DNA from: MED-G116 sp038147495
GTDB taxonomy: Bacteria; Pseudomonadota; Alphaproteobacteria; Puniceispirillales; Puniceispirillaceae
NCBI GenBank assembly: GCA_038147495.1
Contig: JAYQTT010000014.1
Coordinates: forward strand, 1 to 64,000
Direction of reading: 5' to 3'
DNA length: 64,000 bases
In this document: in pieces, positions 41,929-50,669 of the stretch
Position numbering within the stretch: position 1 is the stretch's first letter
Layout of the letters: every line of letters begins with the position of its first letter
Notes under the pieces: generated by a model
What the model was told of the DNA's origin: nothing
Database searches by the model: none
What the model saw: only the letters and a program-made list of their open reading frames with translations
Position numbers and translations under genes: made by a program

Positions 41929-42468
41929 TCATGGTTTTATTTGTTGGGCGATGCCTGCTGTTACAAAAAAGACTTCGTCTGCCACGCTGGCGACCTGTTG
42001 GTTCAAAAGTCCGCTTTCATCCCTGAAACGCCTTGATAGTGCATTGTCGGGAACGATGCCAAGGCCTGTTTCACTGGCGACGAATATAATTGAGGAAATA
42101 TTCTTCGCCAAATGATCCTTTAATTCCTGACGGGCCGCCTCTAGATCATGCTCAGCCAACAACAGATTGGTTGTCCATATGCTTAGACAATCAACAAGGA
42201 TCACATGATCTTGTGTGTCACATTTGCGAAGCGTGTTACACAAATCAATCGGTGCCTCACATAATGTCCACTCAGGGCCACGGCGTTCCTGATGAAGATC
42301 AACGCGTTTTCGCATCTCATCGTCAAAAATCTGTGCAGTGGCGACATAGACCAATTTGCGCGTATCTGCCGCCATCTTCTTTGCCAACGTCTCGGCAAAG
42401 GCTGATTTGCCTGATCTTGCGCCACCAAGGACGAAACAGGTTCTGGTTTTATTGTGCTGTTGTGTCAT
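41929..42468 (-). CDS. cobU: Bifunctional adenosylcobinamide kinase/adenosylcobinamide-phosphate guanylyltransferase
   Basis: 179 residues. It phosphorylates adenosylcobinamide and then adds GMP (CobU/CobP). The P-loop is FVLGGARSGKSAFAETLAKK at about 12-31; YVATAQIFDDEMRKRVDLHQ, WTLCEAPIDLCNTLR and VILVDCLSIWTTNLLL follow, then IIFVASETGLGIVPDN. It is the first gene of cobU-cobT-cobS-cobC, with 40 bases before cobT. No cobalamin riboswitch is visible upstream, unlike the main locus. Confidence 0.94.
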   Translation of the reverse strand: MTQQHNKTRTCFVLGGARSGKSAFAETLAKKMAADTRKLVYVATAQIFDDEMRKRVDLHQERRGPEWTLCEAPIDLCNTLRKCDTQDHVILVDCLSIWTTNLLLAEHDLEAARQELKDHLAKNISSIIFVASETGLGIVPDNALSRRFRDESGLLNQQVASVADEVFFVTAGIAQQIKP

Positions 42469-42590
42469 CCGAATTCGCCAGAATGTGTGATGTCACCCTT
42501 ATGGCCGTTTATTGCCTGATGGGGAAGGGGCAGGACGTGAAAAAAGCCGAGGCGCGAAAGATCTTTTCATCCTGATAATGACATTGGTAC

Positions 42591-43616
42591 CTAGATAACC
42601 GGATCGAGTGCCAATGCCCTGTTGAACATACTGGCGTCAACATTGCCGCCGGAAATGACAACGACTGCGCATGTCGTGTCTTTGGGCAGACGCTTGTCAA
42701 GTGCAGCTGCAAGGGCAACAGCCCCGCCGGGTTCAGACACAAGTCGTAAATATTTGAAGGCCGCTGACATTGTTCTGAGGGCCAAATCCTCACTGATGGC
42801 AAAACCACCACTGACATGTTGTTTGTTGATGCTGAATGTCATTTCACCCGGCGTGGGTGTGACGATCGCATCACAGATCGATGGGACCGAGATATCGTTA
42901 CTCTGACGCTCTCCACAGGCAAGCGATCGAATGGTGTCGTCATACCCTTCAGGCTCTGCCGCCCACACGGAAATTGAGGGAAAACGGGCCTTGAGAGCGA
43001 TGCTGTTTCCGGCCAGCAAACCACCGCCGCCACAACAGCAGATGAAATGATCTGGTGTGGCGCCAAGTTCTTCACATTGCTCGGCGATCTCAAGTCCCAT
43101 TGTCCCTTGACCGGCAATGATACGCGTATCCTCAAACGGGCGTATCAGAACCGCACCAGTGTCTGCCGCGATCCGTGTGCCAATGTCCTCACGGCTCTCG
43201 CTTTGTCTGTCATAGGTGACAACCTTCGCACCATAGGCTTTGGTGCCCTCCAGTTTGACCGATGGTGAGTCGGCCGGCATGACAATGGTTGCGCCAAGTC
43301 CGCGCTTTTGTGCTGCCCTTGCAACGCCTTGGGCATGATTGCCACTCGAATAGGCGATTACATCAGAAACCGTGTCGTCCAAAGACCATATGGCGTTGCT
43401 GGCACCGCGCAATTTGAAGGATCCGGTTTGCTGCAGATTTTCAGCCTTGACCAGAAGGCGAAACCCCAACAGATCATTCAATATTGGCGACTCCAACAAG
43501 GGAGTCCGAAAGATGTGCGGGCGGATACGGTCGGCGGCGGCCTCTATGTCCGAGATGTTCAGGCGCTTGGCGGCGTCAACACCAGTGAATTCGCTGTCGG
43601 CGAGTGTGTTTGTCAT
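42591..43616 (-). CDS. Threonine/serine dehydratase-like PLP enzyme without ACT domain
   Basis: 341 residues from the ATG at 43616, which has AGAGAGGA nine bases upstream. It is a fold-type II PLP enzyme that deaminates threonine or serine, or racemises serine. The PLP lysine lies in LQQTGSFKLRGASNAI, the substrate loop is AYSSGNHAQGVARAAQKRGL, and the phosphate-binding glycine loop is CCCGGGGLLAGNSIALK. It ends VVISGGNVDASMF and has no ACT regulatory domain. A second, ACT-containing homologue is at 58179-59399. Compared with biosynthetic threonine deaminases this one looks catabolic or racemase-like. Confidence 0.85.
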   Translation of the reverse strand: MTNTLADSEFTGVDAAKRLNISDIEAAADRIRPHIFRTPLLESPILNDLLGFRLLVKAENLQQTGSFKLRGASNAIWSLDDTVSDVIAYSSGNHAQGVARAAQKRGLGATIVMPADSPSVKLEGTKAYGAKVVTYDRQSESREDIGTRIAADTGAVLIRPFEDTRIIAGQGTMGLEIAEQCEELGATPDHFICCCGGGGLLAGNSIALKARFPSISVWAAEPEGYDDTIRSLACGERQSNDISVPSICDAIVTPTPGEMTFSINKQHVSGGFAISEDLALRTMSAAFKYLRLVSEPGGAVALAAALDKRLPKDTTCAVVVISGGNVDASMFNRALALDPVI

Positions 43617-43804
43617 GGCCCAAATCCTCTCTAAAATAAGGCTCGTTCGCAAATAAACACGCAGCCGCTTAGCATGTCCATACGACTTGCTGAAATTGGC
43701 GATGGATAAGAGGTGCGTTTGTTGGCTTGTTTTTGACCTGTGACACGCCTATTTTGACGCAAACCGCTTGCTGCGGATCACGATTGCCAGCTGGGATAAA
43801 ACAA

Positions 43805-44707
43805 ATGGGCGACCACACCACTATGCCGCAATTTTTTGGTTCTTATACCGCGCTTATCACGCCTTTTCGTGATGGTCAGGTAGATGAGGCGGCATTTCGA
43901 AAATTGGTTGATTGGCAGATTGAAAATGGAACCAATGGTCTTGTTCCTGTTGGCACAACCGGTGAATCGCCAACCCTGTCTCATCAAGAGCATGACCGTG
44001 TGATTGAAATTTGCATCGAACAGGCGGCCGGGCGTGTGCCGATCATTGCGGGCGCCGGATCAAATAGCACTGCCGAAGCCGTTCGCCTTGCCAAACATGC
44101 AGCAGGTGCCGGTGCGGATGCGGTGCTTATCGTAAGCCCGTATTACAACAAGCCGACACAGGAAGGTCTGTATTGCCATTTTGCGGCAGTTGCCGAGGCC
44201 ATAGACGTGCCGGTGATCATTTATGATATTCCGGGCCGCTCGATTGTCAGCGTCAATGATGCCACTGTGGCAAGACTTGTGAAGGATTTTGACAATATCG
44301 GCGGGATCAAGGACGCCACCAGCAATGTCGCACGGCCACCAAAATTGGTGACAATGTTTGGCAACGGATTTGCCCAACTTTCTGGTGAGGACGCGACAAC
44401 CTTGCCTTATTTGGCCGCGGGTGGCCATGGTGCCATCTCGGTGACCTCTAATATTGCGCCGCGGCAAGTGGCCGACATGCATAACGCTTGGCGTGCCGGT
44501 GATGTGGCGACGGCACAAGAAATCAACCGCCGTTTGTTGCCGGTGCACGAGGCCATGTTCTGCGAGGCCAGCCCGGGACCGGTTAAATATGCCGCCGAAC
44601 TGCTTGGGATTTGTGGTGCGCAAACACGCCTTCCGCTATGCGAAATTGCCCAGAGCAGCAAGCAACAGGTTGAAGATGCGTTGCGTAGCGCAGGGTTGCT
44701 GAATTAG
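43805..44707 (+). CDS. dapA: 4-hydroxy-tetrahydrodipicolinate synthase
   Basis: 300 residues. It condenses pyruvate and aspartate semialdehyde in lysine and peptidoglycan synthesis. Conserved sites are LVPVGTTGESPTLSHQEH, VSPYYNKPTQEGLYCHF with the proton-relay tyrosine, VIIYDIPGRSIVSV with YxxPxR, and the Schiff-base lysine in IGGIKDATSNVARPP. Start at ATG 43805 (GGGATAAAACAA upstream); MPQFFGSYTALITPF from 43823 is the conserved beginning, so that ATG is also possible. smpB follows after 54 bases. Confidence 0.95.
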   Translation: MGDHTTMPQFFGSYTALITPFRDGQVDEAAFRKLVDWQIENGTNGLVPVGTTGESPTLSHQEHDRVIEICIEQAAGRVPIIAGAGSNSTAEAVRLAKHAAGAGADAVLIVSPYYNKPTQEGLYCHFAAVAEAIDVPVIIYDIPGRSIVSVNDATVARLVKDFDNIGGIKDATSNVARPPKLVTMFGNGFAQLSGEDATTLPYLAAGGHGAISVTSNIAPRQVADMHNAWRAGDVATAQEINRRLLPVHEAMFCEASPGPVKYAAELLGICGAQTRLPLCEIAQSSKQQVEDALRSAGLLN

Positions 44708-44724
44708 GATTGAACCAGCAGAAC

Positions 44725-44740
44725 AAGGCTTCGGGCCTTT
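44725..44740 (+). terminator. Short hairpin between dapA and smpB
   Basis: AAGGC (44725-44729), loop TTCGG, GCCTT (44735-44739), then T. A small stem with a stable loop and only a short T end; attenuation rather than full termination is likely. Confidence 0.3.
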
Positions 44741-44761
44741 ACGCAACCTAAGGGCAGAAAC

Positions 44762-45229
44762 ATGGCCAGCGGACATATTACAACTGGCAGAATCGCCGAA
44801 AACCGCAAGGCGCGGCACGAATATGAGATCGAGGATCGCATTGAGGCCGGTATCATCCTGCAAGGCAGTGAGGTGAAATCTCTTCGCACAGGACGAGCAA
44901 GTATTGCCGAGTCCTATGCCGGCGAGGATAGTGGCCGGTTGATGCTGTTTAACGCGAATATTCCCATTTATGAGCCGGCACGCACCAATCATGAGCCGAA
45001 GCGCCCGCGTGAATTACTTGTCAGTGTCAAGGAACGCAATCGTTTGCTCGGTCTGATCCGGCGTGAAGGCATGACACTGATCCCACTTGTCATGTATTTC
45101 AATGATCGTGGCATTGCAAAATTGCAAATAGGGCTCGCCAAAGGCCGCAAAAAGCAAGACAAGCGTCAGGCTGCAAAGGATCGTGACTGGGGTCGGGAAA
45201 AAGCGCGTCTGTTGCGTGGTCGCGGCTAG
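44762..45229 (+). CDS. smpB: SsrA-binding protein
   Basis: 155 residues. SmpB binds tmRNA and brings it to stalled ribosomes. The beta-barrel core is visible in RKARHEYEIEDRIEAGIILQ, GSEVKSLRTGRASIAESYA, LLVSVKERNRLLGLIRREGM and LIPLVMYFNDRGIAKLQIGL, and the basic C-terminal tail GRKKQDKRQAAKDRDWGREK enters the decoding centre. Its own tmRNA gene is not recognised in the window. It converges on the uracil-DNA glycosylase gene with adjoining stops. Confidence 0.96.
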   Translation: MASGHITTGRIAENRKARHEYEIEDRIEAGIILQGSEVKSLRTGRASIAESYAGEDSGRLMLFNANIPIYEPARTNHEPKRPRELLVSVKERNRLLGLIRREGMTLIPLVMYFNDRGIAKLQIGLAKGRKKQDKRQAAKDRDWGREKARLLRGRG

Positions 45230-45916
45230 CTATTCCAGATTATCCTGAATCTTTTGGAAAATGTCAGAAAACATCTTGTCGGTCAGCCGTCCGGTTTGCG
45301 TGTTGTAGCGCGAACAGTGATAAGAGCTGATGAGGTGATATTTACCATCAATCAGATGATGGCTGCCATGAGCGAACGGGTAATCGGCGAGCCGGCAACC
45401 AAAGCATCGTAAAACAGCGTCATGCGCCAGCTTGCCAAGAGCAAGAATGGTGTGAAGCCGGTCCATGGCGGCAATTTCCTGTTGCAGGAAAGGACGACAA
45501 TTCGTGGCCTCCTCTGCGGTTGGCTTGTTTTGCGGTGGGACGCAGCGTACCGCATTCGTAATCCGCACATCACCTAGCGTAACGCCATCTTCTGCATGCC
45601 CGCCATAGGTTCCATGCGCAAAACCAAATCTTGCCAGCATGTGATACAAATATCCGCCAGCGGAATCTCCGGTAAAAGGACGTCCGGTCGCATTGGCCCC
45701 GCGCATTCCCGGTGCAAGTCCGACAATCAACAATCGTGAGGATAGTGAACCGACTGCATCAACGGGCGCGTTGTGCCAATCGGGGTTGGTTTTGCGAAAG
45801 CCTTGCAGATATTTGTAAAGCCGCTTGCATCGGCGGCAGTCTGTTGGCGGAGGAACAAAACTATCGGCGGTGGTGGAGCCGCCGACAATAGCCGTTCTAC
45901 GCGTCATCTTCACCAT
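45230..45916 (-). CDS. Uracil-DNA glycosylase family 5 (UDGb-like)
   Basis: 228 residues. Four cysteines in PTDCRRCKRLYKY and later positions suggest the iron-sulphur cluster of family 4/5 enzymes. Motif 1 is GLAPGMRGANATGRPFTGDS, where family 5 lacks the polar catalytic residue of other UDGs. TNAVRCVPPQNKPTAEEATN follows, and the C-terminal SSYHCSRYNTQTGRLT is the family version of the HPSP-type loop with a cysteine in place of proline. It removes uracil or related lesions from DNA. Its first 20 bases overlap the end of the NYN gene. Confidence 0.88.
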   Translation of the reverse strand: MVKMTRRTAIVGGSTTADSFVPPPTDCRRCKRLYKYLQGFRKTNPDWHNAPVDAVGSLSSRLLIVGLAPGMRGANATGRPFTGDSAGGYLYHMLARFGFAHGTYGGHAEDGVTLGDVRITNAVRCVPPQNKPTAEEATNCRPFLQQEIAAMDRLHTILALGKLAHDAVLRCFGCRLADYPFAHGSHHLIDGKYHLISSYHCSRYNTQTGRLTDKMFSDIFQKIQDNLE

Positions 45917-46469
45917 CTGGGGTGGAGCGCTGACGCGGTGCCCGCGTTATGTGCTCGCGAATGCTTTCCATTTCAATGAAATCATCGGCCATTCGGCGTA
46001 AGGTGTCGGCCGCCATTGGCGGAGTGGTCTTGGTGCTTGAAACGACAGATACGCGCACGCCCATTCCCTGAACATCTTCTAAAAGACGGCAAAAATCTCC
46101 ATCTCCGGAAAACAGGATCGCATGGTCGATATGCGGAGCCAGCTTGAGCATATCGAGGGCGATTTCCATGTCCATATTGCCTTTGACACGGCGTTTGCCG
46201 GTTTCCGGATCAGTGAATTCGCGGGTGAGTTTACTCACCACCGCGTAGCCATTGTAATCAAGCCAGTCGATCAGCGGACGGAGTGGCGAGAAGTCATTGT
46301 CTTCGGGCAGGGCGGTATAATAATAGGCGCGTAACAGCTTGGCGTCGGTGGCAAAATATTGACGCATCTTGGCGTAGTCTATGTCCATGCCAAGGGCGCG
46401 CGCCGCTGCATAAAAGTTTGATCCATCAATGAAAAGGGCGGTTCGGTCCAGTGTCTGTGTATTTGTCAT
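45897..46469 (-). CDS. NYN-domain (LabA/PIN-like) putative ribonuclease
   Basis: 190 residues. The NYN domain shows the acidic metal site: TALFIDGSNFYAAARALGMD (first Asp), VKGNMDMEIALDMLKLA (second) and HAILFSGDGDFCRLLEDVQG (third). LabA/DUF88 family proteins with this arrangement are predicted RNases. The C-terminal 40 residues are polar. It is divergently transcribed from folK with a 175-base gap that contains a 14-base palindrome. Confidence 0.88.
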   Translation of the reverse strand: MTNTQTLDRTALFIDGSNFYAAARALGMDIDYAKMRQYFATDAKLLRAYYYTALPEDNDFSPLRPLIDWLDYNGYAVVSKLTREFTDPETGKRRVKGNMDMEIALDMLKLAPHIDHAILFSGDGDFCRLLEDVQGMGVRVSVVSSTKTTPPMAADTLRRMADDFIEMESIREHITRAPRQRSTPDGEDDA

Positions 46470-46547
46470 AATCTTTTCGCGTTAAATAAATTTGGAAGAA
46501 AAACGATGTTGCAATTAATTGAGTGGTTAAACGGCTTGTGAACAAAA

Positions 46548-46561
46548 TATTGTTAACAATA
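46548..46561. promoter_or_regulatory. 14-base perfect palindrome between the NYN gene and folK
   Basis: TATTGTTAACAATA reads the same on both strands. It sits 79 bases before the NYN start and 84 bases before the folK start in an A+T-rich divergent region, so a dimeric regulator site or a promoter element is possible. Confidence 0.4.
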
Positions 46562-46644
46562 ACTTCATAGTCGTATTAGAAGTCAGGTGCTTACTGTTGT
46601 CCAGTAAATTTGATCTTTGAAAACCTACTACCGGGGTGATCTCC

Positions 46645-47157
46645 ATGACAGTTTTGTCTCACCGTATTCTGCTTGGCATTGGCGCCAATCTCATCCCCGA
46701 TGGATATGCCTCGGTCCGGGATGGGTGCGAGGCAGCGATTGCTATGCTTGCTGATCATGGAATCAGGCTTGACCGTCAATCACGCTGGTTTGAGACAGCG
46801 CCGGTGCCAATTTCTGACCAGCCATGGTTCGTGAATGCTGTTCTTCTCGCCCACACAGCACTGTCACCAGAAGAGACGCTGGCGCAACTCCACGCAATTG
46901 AGAGCCAATTTGGCAGGACAAGAAATGTCCGAAACGAGGCACGCGTTCTCGACATTGATTTGCTCGACTATGATGGCGAGGTTATTGATGAGCCGTCATT
47001 GACACTGCCGCACCCAAGGCTGCATCAACGTGCCTTTGTCTTGATGCCTCTCAGGGATATTTTGCCCGAATGGACTCATCCAAAGACTGGTGATGATGTG
47101 ACGGCGATGATTTCTGCGTTGCCTGCTGAGCAAGACATCAGGGCGATGGCTGAATAA
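46645..47157 (+). CDS. folK: 2-amino-4-hydroxy-6-hydroxymethyldihydropteridine diphosphokinase
   Basis: 170 residues. It transfers pyrophosphate from ATP to the pterin in folate synthesis. Family text: LGIGANLIPDGYASVRDG at the N-terminus, ETAPVPISDQPWFVNAVLLA with the pterin-binding NAV, and FGRTRNVRNEARVLDIDLLD with the RxxRxxxRxLDiDLL metal site, then LPHPRLHQRAFVLMPL. ATG at 46645 follows GGGGTGATCTCC. In the usual alphaproteobacterial order it precedes rpoZ. Confidence 0.95.
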   Translation: MTVLSHRILLGIGANLIPDGYASVRDGCEAAIAMLADHGIRLDRQSRWFETAPVPISDQPWFVNAVLLAHTALSPEETLAQLHAIESQFGRTRNVRNEARVLDIDLLDYDGEVIDEPSLTLPHPRLHQRAFVLMPLRDILPEWTHPKTGDDVTAMISALPAEQDIRAMAE

Positions 47158-47353
47158 TGCCAAGGCCAAGGGCGTGAATGCCTGATGCAAACACTTGCCA
47201 TGCTTGATAAATTGCGTTATCACACCGGCATATTTCAATGGTCATTGACAAGGTGGCACCTAAATGGGTGAGGGATATTTCCGCGTAGGTTGGGAAATCC
47301 TCATCTGACAGGTCGGAACACGCGGTTTATGATCAAGCATAATGGAGAGCCGA

Positions 47354-47764
47354 ATGGCACGCGTTACCGTCGAAGATTGTATCGAAAAGATCCCCAACAG
47401 GTTTGACCTTGTTCTGACCGCATCACAACGTGCGCGGGGCATCTTGAAAGGTGACCAGCCCACTTTGGACCGCGACAACGACAAAAACCCGGTCATTGCT
47501 TTGCGCGAAATCGCTGCAGAAACGGTTGACCTTGAAGTTCTTGAAGATGGTCTTGTCCGCAAGCTCCAGCGTTTGTCTGTTCGTGAGGAGCAGGAAGTCC
47601 CTGATGATGCGGCAAAGGCGGCCGAGGTCGATCTGTCTGAGATGGTGGGTGACTACGCCAGCGACGAAGCCGGTTACGCTGGCATGCAGGTTGGTAGCAG
47701 TGAAGAACTGCAATCTTCTGGCTTCGAAGATGTTGACCTGAACGAAATACAGGGTGAGGATTAA
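47354..47764 (+). CDS. rpoZ: RNA polymerase omega subunit
   Basis: 136 residues from the ATG at 47354 (GGAGAGCCG upstream). ARVTVEDCIEKIPNRFDLVL and ASQRARGILKGDQPTLDRDN, followed by KNPVIALREIA, are the conserved omega core that latches onto beta-prime. The C-terminal 50 residues are acidic and variable, as in other alphaproteobacteria. It is followed after 70 bases by the relA/spoT gene, the common arrangement. Confidence 0.95.
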   Translation: MARVTVEDCIEKIPNRFDLVLTASQRARGILKGDQPTLDRDNDKNPVIALREIAAETVDLEVLEDGLVRKLQRLSVREEQEVPDDAAKAAEVDLSEMVGDYASDEAGYAGMQVGSSEELQSSGFEDVDLNEIQGED

Positions 47765-47834
47765 AACTCACTGGCCACATAGCCTTGAACGGGTGTCCAG
47801 GCGGTGGCTGAGGACCTTGTATTTTTAGGCGAAC

Positions 47835-49967
47835 ATGATTGGCACAGCAACTCCATTGATTGACCGTATGCGGGTGTATGACCCGCATGTCGAAGGCGAG
47901 CGGCTTGAGCGCGCCTTTACTTTTGGCAAAACGGCGCATGATGGCCAGCTGCGCGCCTCTGGTGAGCCATATTTCACTCACCCGGTTGCCGTTGCCAACC
48001 TGTTGATCGATATGCGGTTGGATGTCGACACAGTAATCACCGCGTTGTTGCACGATACGGTAGAGGATTGCGGCGTCGAGCTTGGCACGATTTCAGACCA
48101 ATTCGGGAGCGATGTTGCCCAGCTGGTTGATGGCGTTACCAAACTCAGCCGGCTTTCCATTCAAGATTCAACGAGCAGTGCACAAGCAGAAAATTTCCGA
48201 AAACTGCTTCTTGCGATGAGCGAAGATGTCCGCGTTCTTCTGGTCAAACTGGCAGACCGCACGCACAATATGAGGACATTATCCTTTATCAAGAAGGAAG
48301 AAAAACGCCGCCGCATCGCCCGCGAAACAATGGACATCTTTGCGCCATTGGCAGAGCGGATAGGCATCACCCGCCTTCAGAATGAGTTGGAAGACACCGC
48401 ATTTGAGGTGCTGGAAGGCGAGATGCGCCAAAGCATTATCAACCGGCTTGATTTTATGGCGGCTGAATCCGAGATGGTGATTCCAATGATCAGCGTGGAA
48501 TTACAGTCAAAGCTGGAGCATGTTGGCATTGAGTGCAGCGTCAATGGTCGGTTGAAAACGCCCTATTCGATCTGGACCAAATTGCAGCGCAAAAAGGTCA
48601 CGATGGACCAGCTTTCCGACATTATGGCATTTCGTGTGCTGGTACCGGAACCCATTGACTGTTATCGGGCGTTGGGCGAATTGCATTTGAATTACCCAAC
48701 CGTCATGGGCCGGTTTAAAGATTACATCTCGACCCCGAAACGAAATGGTTATCAATCTCTTCACACCGGCCTGATTGGTCCGGAAAATCACAAGATTGAA
48801 GTGCAGATCAGAACCCCTGAAATGCATAATGTCGCCGTTCACGGCGTTGCCGCGCATTGGCGCTATAAAGATTCAACAAGCGAAAGAAATATTCATAAAA
48901 TCAAATGGATACAAGAACTTGTAGGAATATTGGATGAAGAGGCTGGTGCTGACGAATTTCTTGAGCACACAAAGATGGACCTCTACAAGGATCAGGTCTT
49001 TTGTTTCACGCCGCGTGGTGAATTGATTGCCTTGCCCCGTGGGGCCACGGCAGTGGATTTTGCCTTTGCTGTTCACACGAGGATTGGCGAGACATGTGTG
49101 GGCGTACGTATCAACGGCAAAAACCGGCAGCTGGCCACCGAGCTGGAAAATGGGGATCAGATCGAAATTTTGACTGAAACCAATGCCAAGCCGAAGGCTG
49201 AATGGGAGAGTTTCGTCAAAACCGGACGGGCGAAATCTGGAATACGCCGGTTTATTCGGGCGCGTCGCGCCAACGAGTTTAGCCGTATCGGCAGGACGAT
49301 GATTGAAAAGACGTTCCGGCAATATGAAAAGCCGCTTCGGTCTCGAAGCCTTGAAAAAGCCCTCGGTGCTTTTGGTCTTACCCGCCTTGAAGATCTTTAT
49401 GTCATGGTCGGCGAGGACCGCTTGTCTCCATTAAAGATTTTGGAAAAACTGCATCCGGACGCACTTGCGGAAAAAGAGACCACCGCGCAAAACAAGTCAA
49501 CAAGATCAAGAGGTGCACCGCGTCTGAAAATAAGGGGTGATGATTCGGGAACAGCGGTTACCATGGCGCGTTGTTGTCATCCTCTTCCGGGTGAGTCGAT
49601 CGTTGGTATTTTTACCACCGGGAAGGGCGTTACGGTTCATACAATCGGCTGTGATACCCTCAGCAAATTCAATGACACGCCAGAATTATGGATCGATGTT
49701 GATTGGGATATGGGGGCCAACCGGATGGTGAATGGCCGCCTCAATACGGTGCTCTCGAACGAACCAGGCAGCCTTGCTTCAGTGGCGACTGTTATCAGCC
49801 AACAGGGTGGAAATATTTCAAATATTCAGCTTTCTGACCGTAACCCGGATTTTTTTCATATTGTCCTCGACTTGGAGGTCAAGGACGTTGAACATATGCG
49901 AACGATCATTGCAGTTCTGCAAACGAATAAATATGTAGAGACCGTGGAACGCGCCGCTAACGCGTGA
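47835..49967 (+). CDS. relA/spoT: Bifunctional (p)ppGpp synthetase/hydrolase (Rsh)
   Basis: 710 residues, full length. Domains in order: HD hydrolase (about 40-200) with FTHPVAVANLLIDM and ALLHDTVEDCG, and LVKLADRTHNMRTL; synthetase (about 230-360) with MAFRVLVPEPIDCYRALGEL and FKDYISTPKRNGYQSLHTGL; TGS (about 400-460) with FCFTPRGELIALPRGATAVD; a conserved cysteine segment TMARCCHPLPGESIVG; and a C-terminal ACT domain. Both catalytic sites look intact, so it is the single Rsh enzyme typical of alphaproteobacteria, setting the alarmone level in starvation. Confidence 0.96.
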   Translation: MIGTATPLIDRMRVYDPHVEGERLERAFTFGKTAHDGQLRASGEPYFTHPVAVANLLIDMRLDVDTVITALLHDTVEDCGVELGTISDQFGSDVAQLVDGVTKLSRLSIQDSTSSAQAENFRKLLLAMSEDVRVLLVKLADRTHNMRTLSFIKKEEKRRRIARETMDIFAPLAERIGITRLQNELEDTAFEVLEGEMRQSIINRLDFMAAESEMVIPMISVELQSKLEHVGIECSVNGRLKTPYSIWTKLQRKKVTMDQLSDIMAFRVLVPEPIDCYRALGELHLNYPTVMGRFKDYISTPKRNGYQSLHTGLIGPENHKIEVQIRTPEMHNVAVHGVAAHWRYKDSTSERNIHKIKWIQELVGILDEEAGADEFLEHTKMDLYKDQVFCFTPRGELIALPRGATAVDFAFAVHTRIGETCVGVRINGKNRQLATELENGDQIEILTETNAKPKAEWESFVKTGRAKSGIRRFIRARRANEFSRIGRTMIEKTFRQYEKPLRSRSLEKALGAFGLTRLEDLYVMVGEDRLSPLKILEKLHPDALAEKETTAQNKSTRSRGAPRLKIRGDDSGTAVTMARCCHPLPGESIVGIFTTGKGVTVHTIGCDTLSKFNDTPELWIDVDWDMGANRMVNGRLNTVLSNEPGSLASVATVISQQGGNISNIQLSDRNPDFFHIVLDLEVKDVEHMRTIIAVLQTNKYVETVERAANA

Positions 49968-49995
49968 GTTGCCCCGGGGGCCGGATGTAACAATC

Positions 49996-50661
49996 ATGTT
50001 CAGAAGACGCCAATCACAATCTGTTTTGGCTCGCTTGCGCAGCATTCTGTGGCCTGAGCGCGGGTTTCGCAGGTTATTTGCCTACCTGTTGCAACGTATC
50101 GCCAGAATGCCCGGTAGCACGATGTCGATCTCGATTGGGTTGGCCTGCGGCGTATCTGTTTCGATGACACCATTCCTTGGGTTCCATTTCGCGTTGGGCG
50201 CCTTTATGGCGTATCTTTTGCGGGGAAATATTTTGGCATCCGCGATCGGAACAGTTGTTGGCAACCCATGGACGTTTCCATTCATCTTGGCCCTTGATTT
50301 TGAGATTGGTGGTCTGATGCTTGGGCAGGTGGGCAGTCAGCCGCCGTCATTGAACATCTCGCTGAATGAAATTATCGCCAATCCTGAAATTCTGGTCTCA
50401 TTTATGATGCCAATGATACTCGGCGGATTGGTGCTTGGGGGTTTCGCCTGGTTTGCCAGCTTTGGTATGTGTTACTGGGCGCTGACGGGTTGGCGTGAAC
50501 ATCGGGCACGGCGTGTGGCTGAAGGGCGCATGCGCAGGGCCAAGAAGGGCCGTATGTCTGGAGTGGGCGAAGACGGCGAGGCTGGCCGCTCAAATCCAAT
50601 GTCGGTTGAACCGGATATTTCGGCAAGAGACGAAGATGATAATAAGCCATCGCTGCAATAG
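49996..50661 (+). CDS. DUF2062 membrane protein
   Basis: 221 residues from the ATG at 49996. DUF2062 is seen in PGSTMSISIGLACGVSVSMT, PFLGFHFALGAFMAYLLRGN and ASAIGTVVGNPWTFPFILAL, with a further helix FMMPMILGGLVLGGFAWFAS. The N-terminus is basic and the C-terminal 50 residues are charged and probably cytoplasmic. Family function is unknown; it is often found between relA/spoT and pdxJ in alphaproteobacteria, as here. Confidence 0.88.
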   Translation: MFRRRQSQSVLARLRSILWPERGFRRLFAYLLQRIARMPGSTMSISIGLACGVSVSMTPFLGFHFALGAFMAYLLRGNILASAIGTVVGNPWTFPFILALDFEIGGLMLGQVGSQPPSLNISLNEIIANPEILVSFMMPMILGGLVLGGFAWFASFGMCYWALTGWREHRARRVAEGRMRRAKKGRMSGVGEDGEAGRSNPMSVEPDISARDEDDNKPSLQ

Positions 50662-50669
50662 GTATCGTT

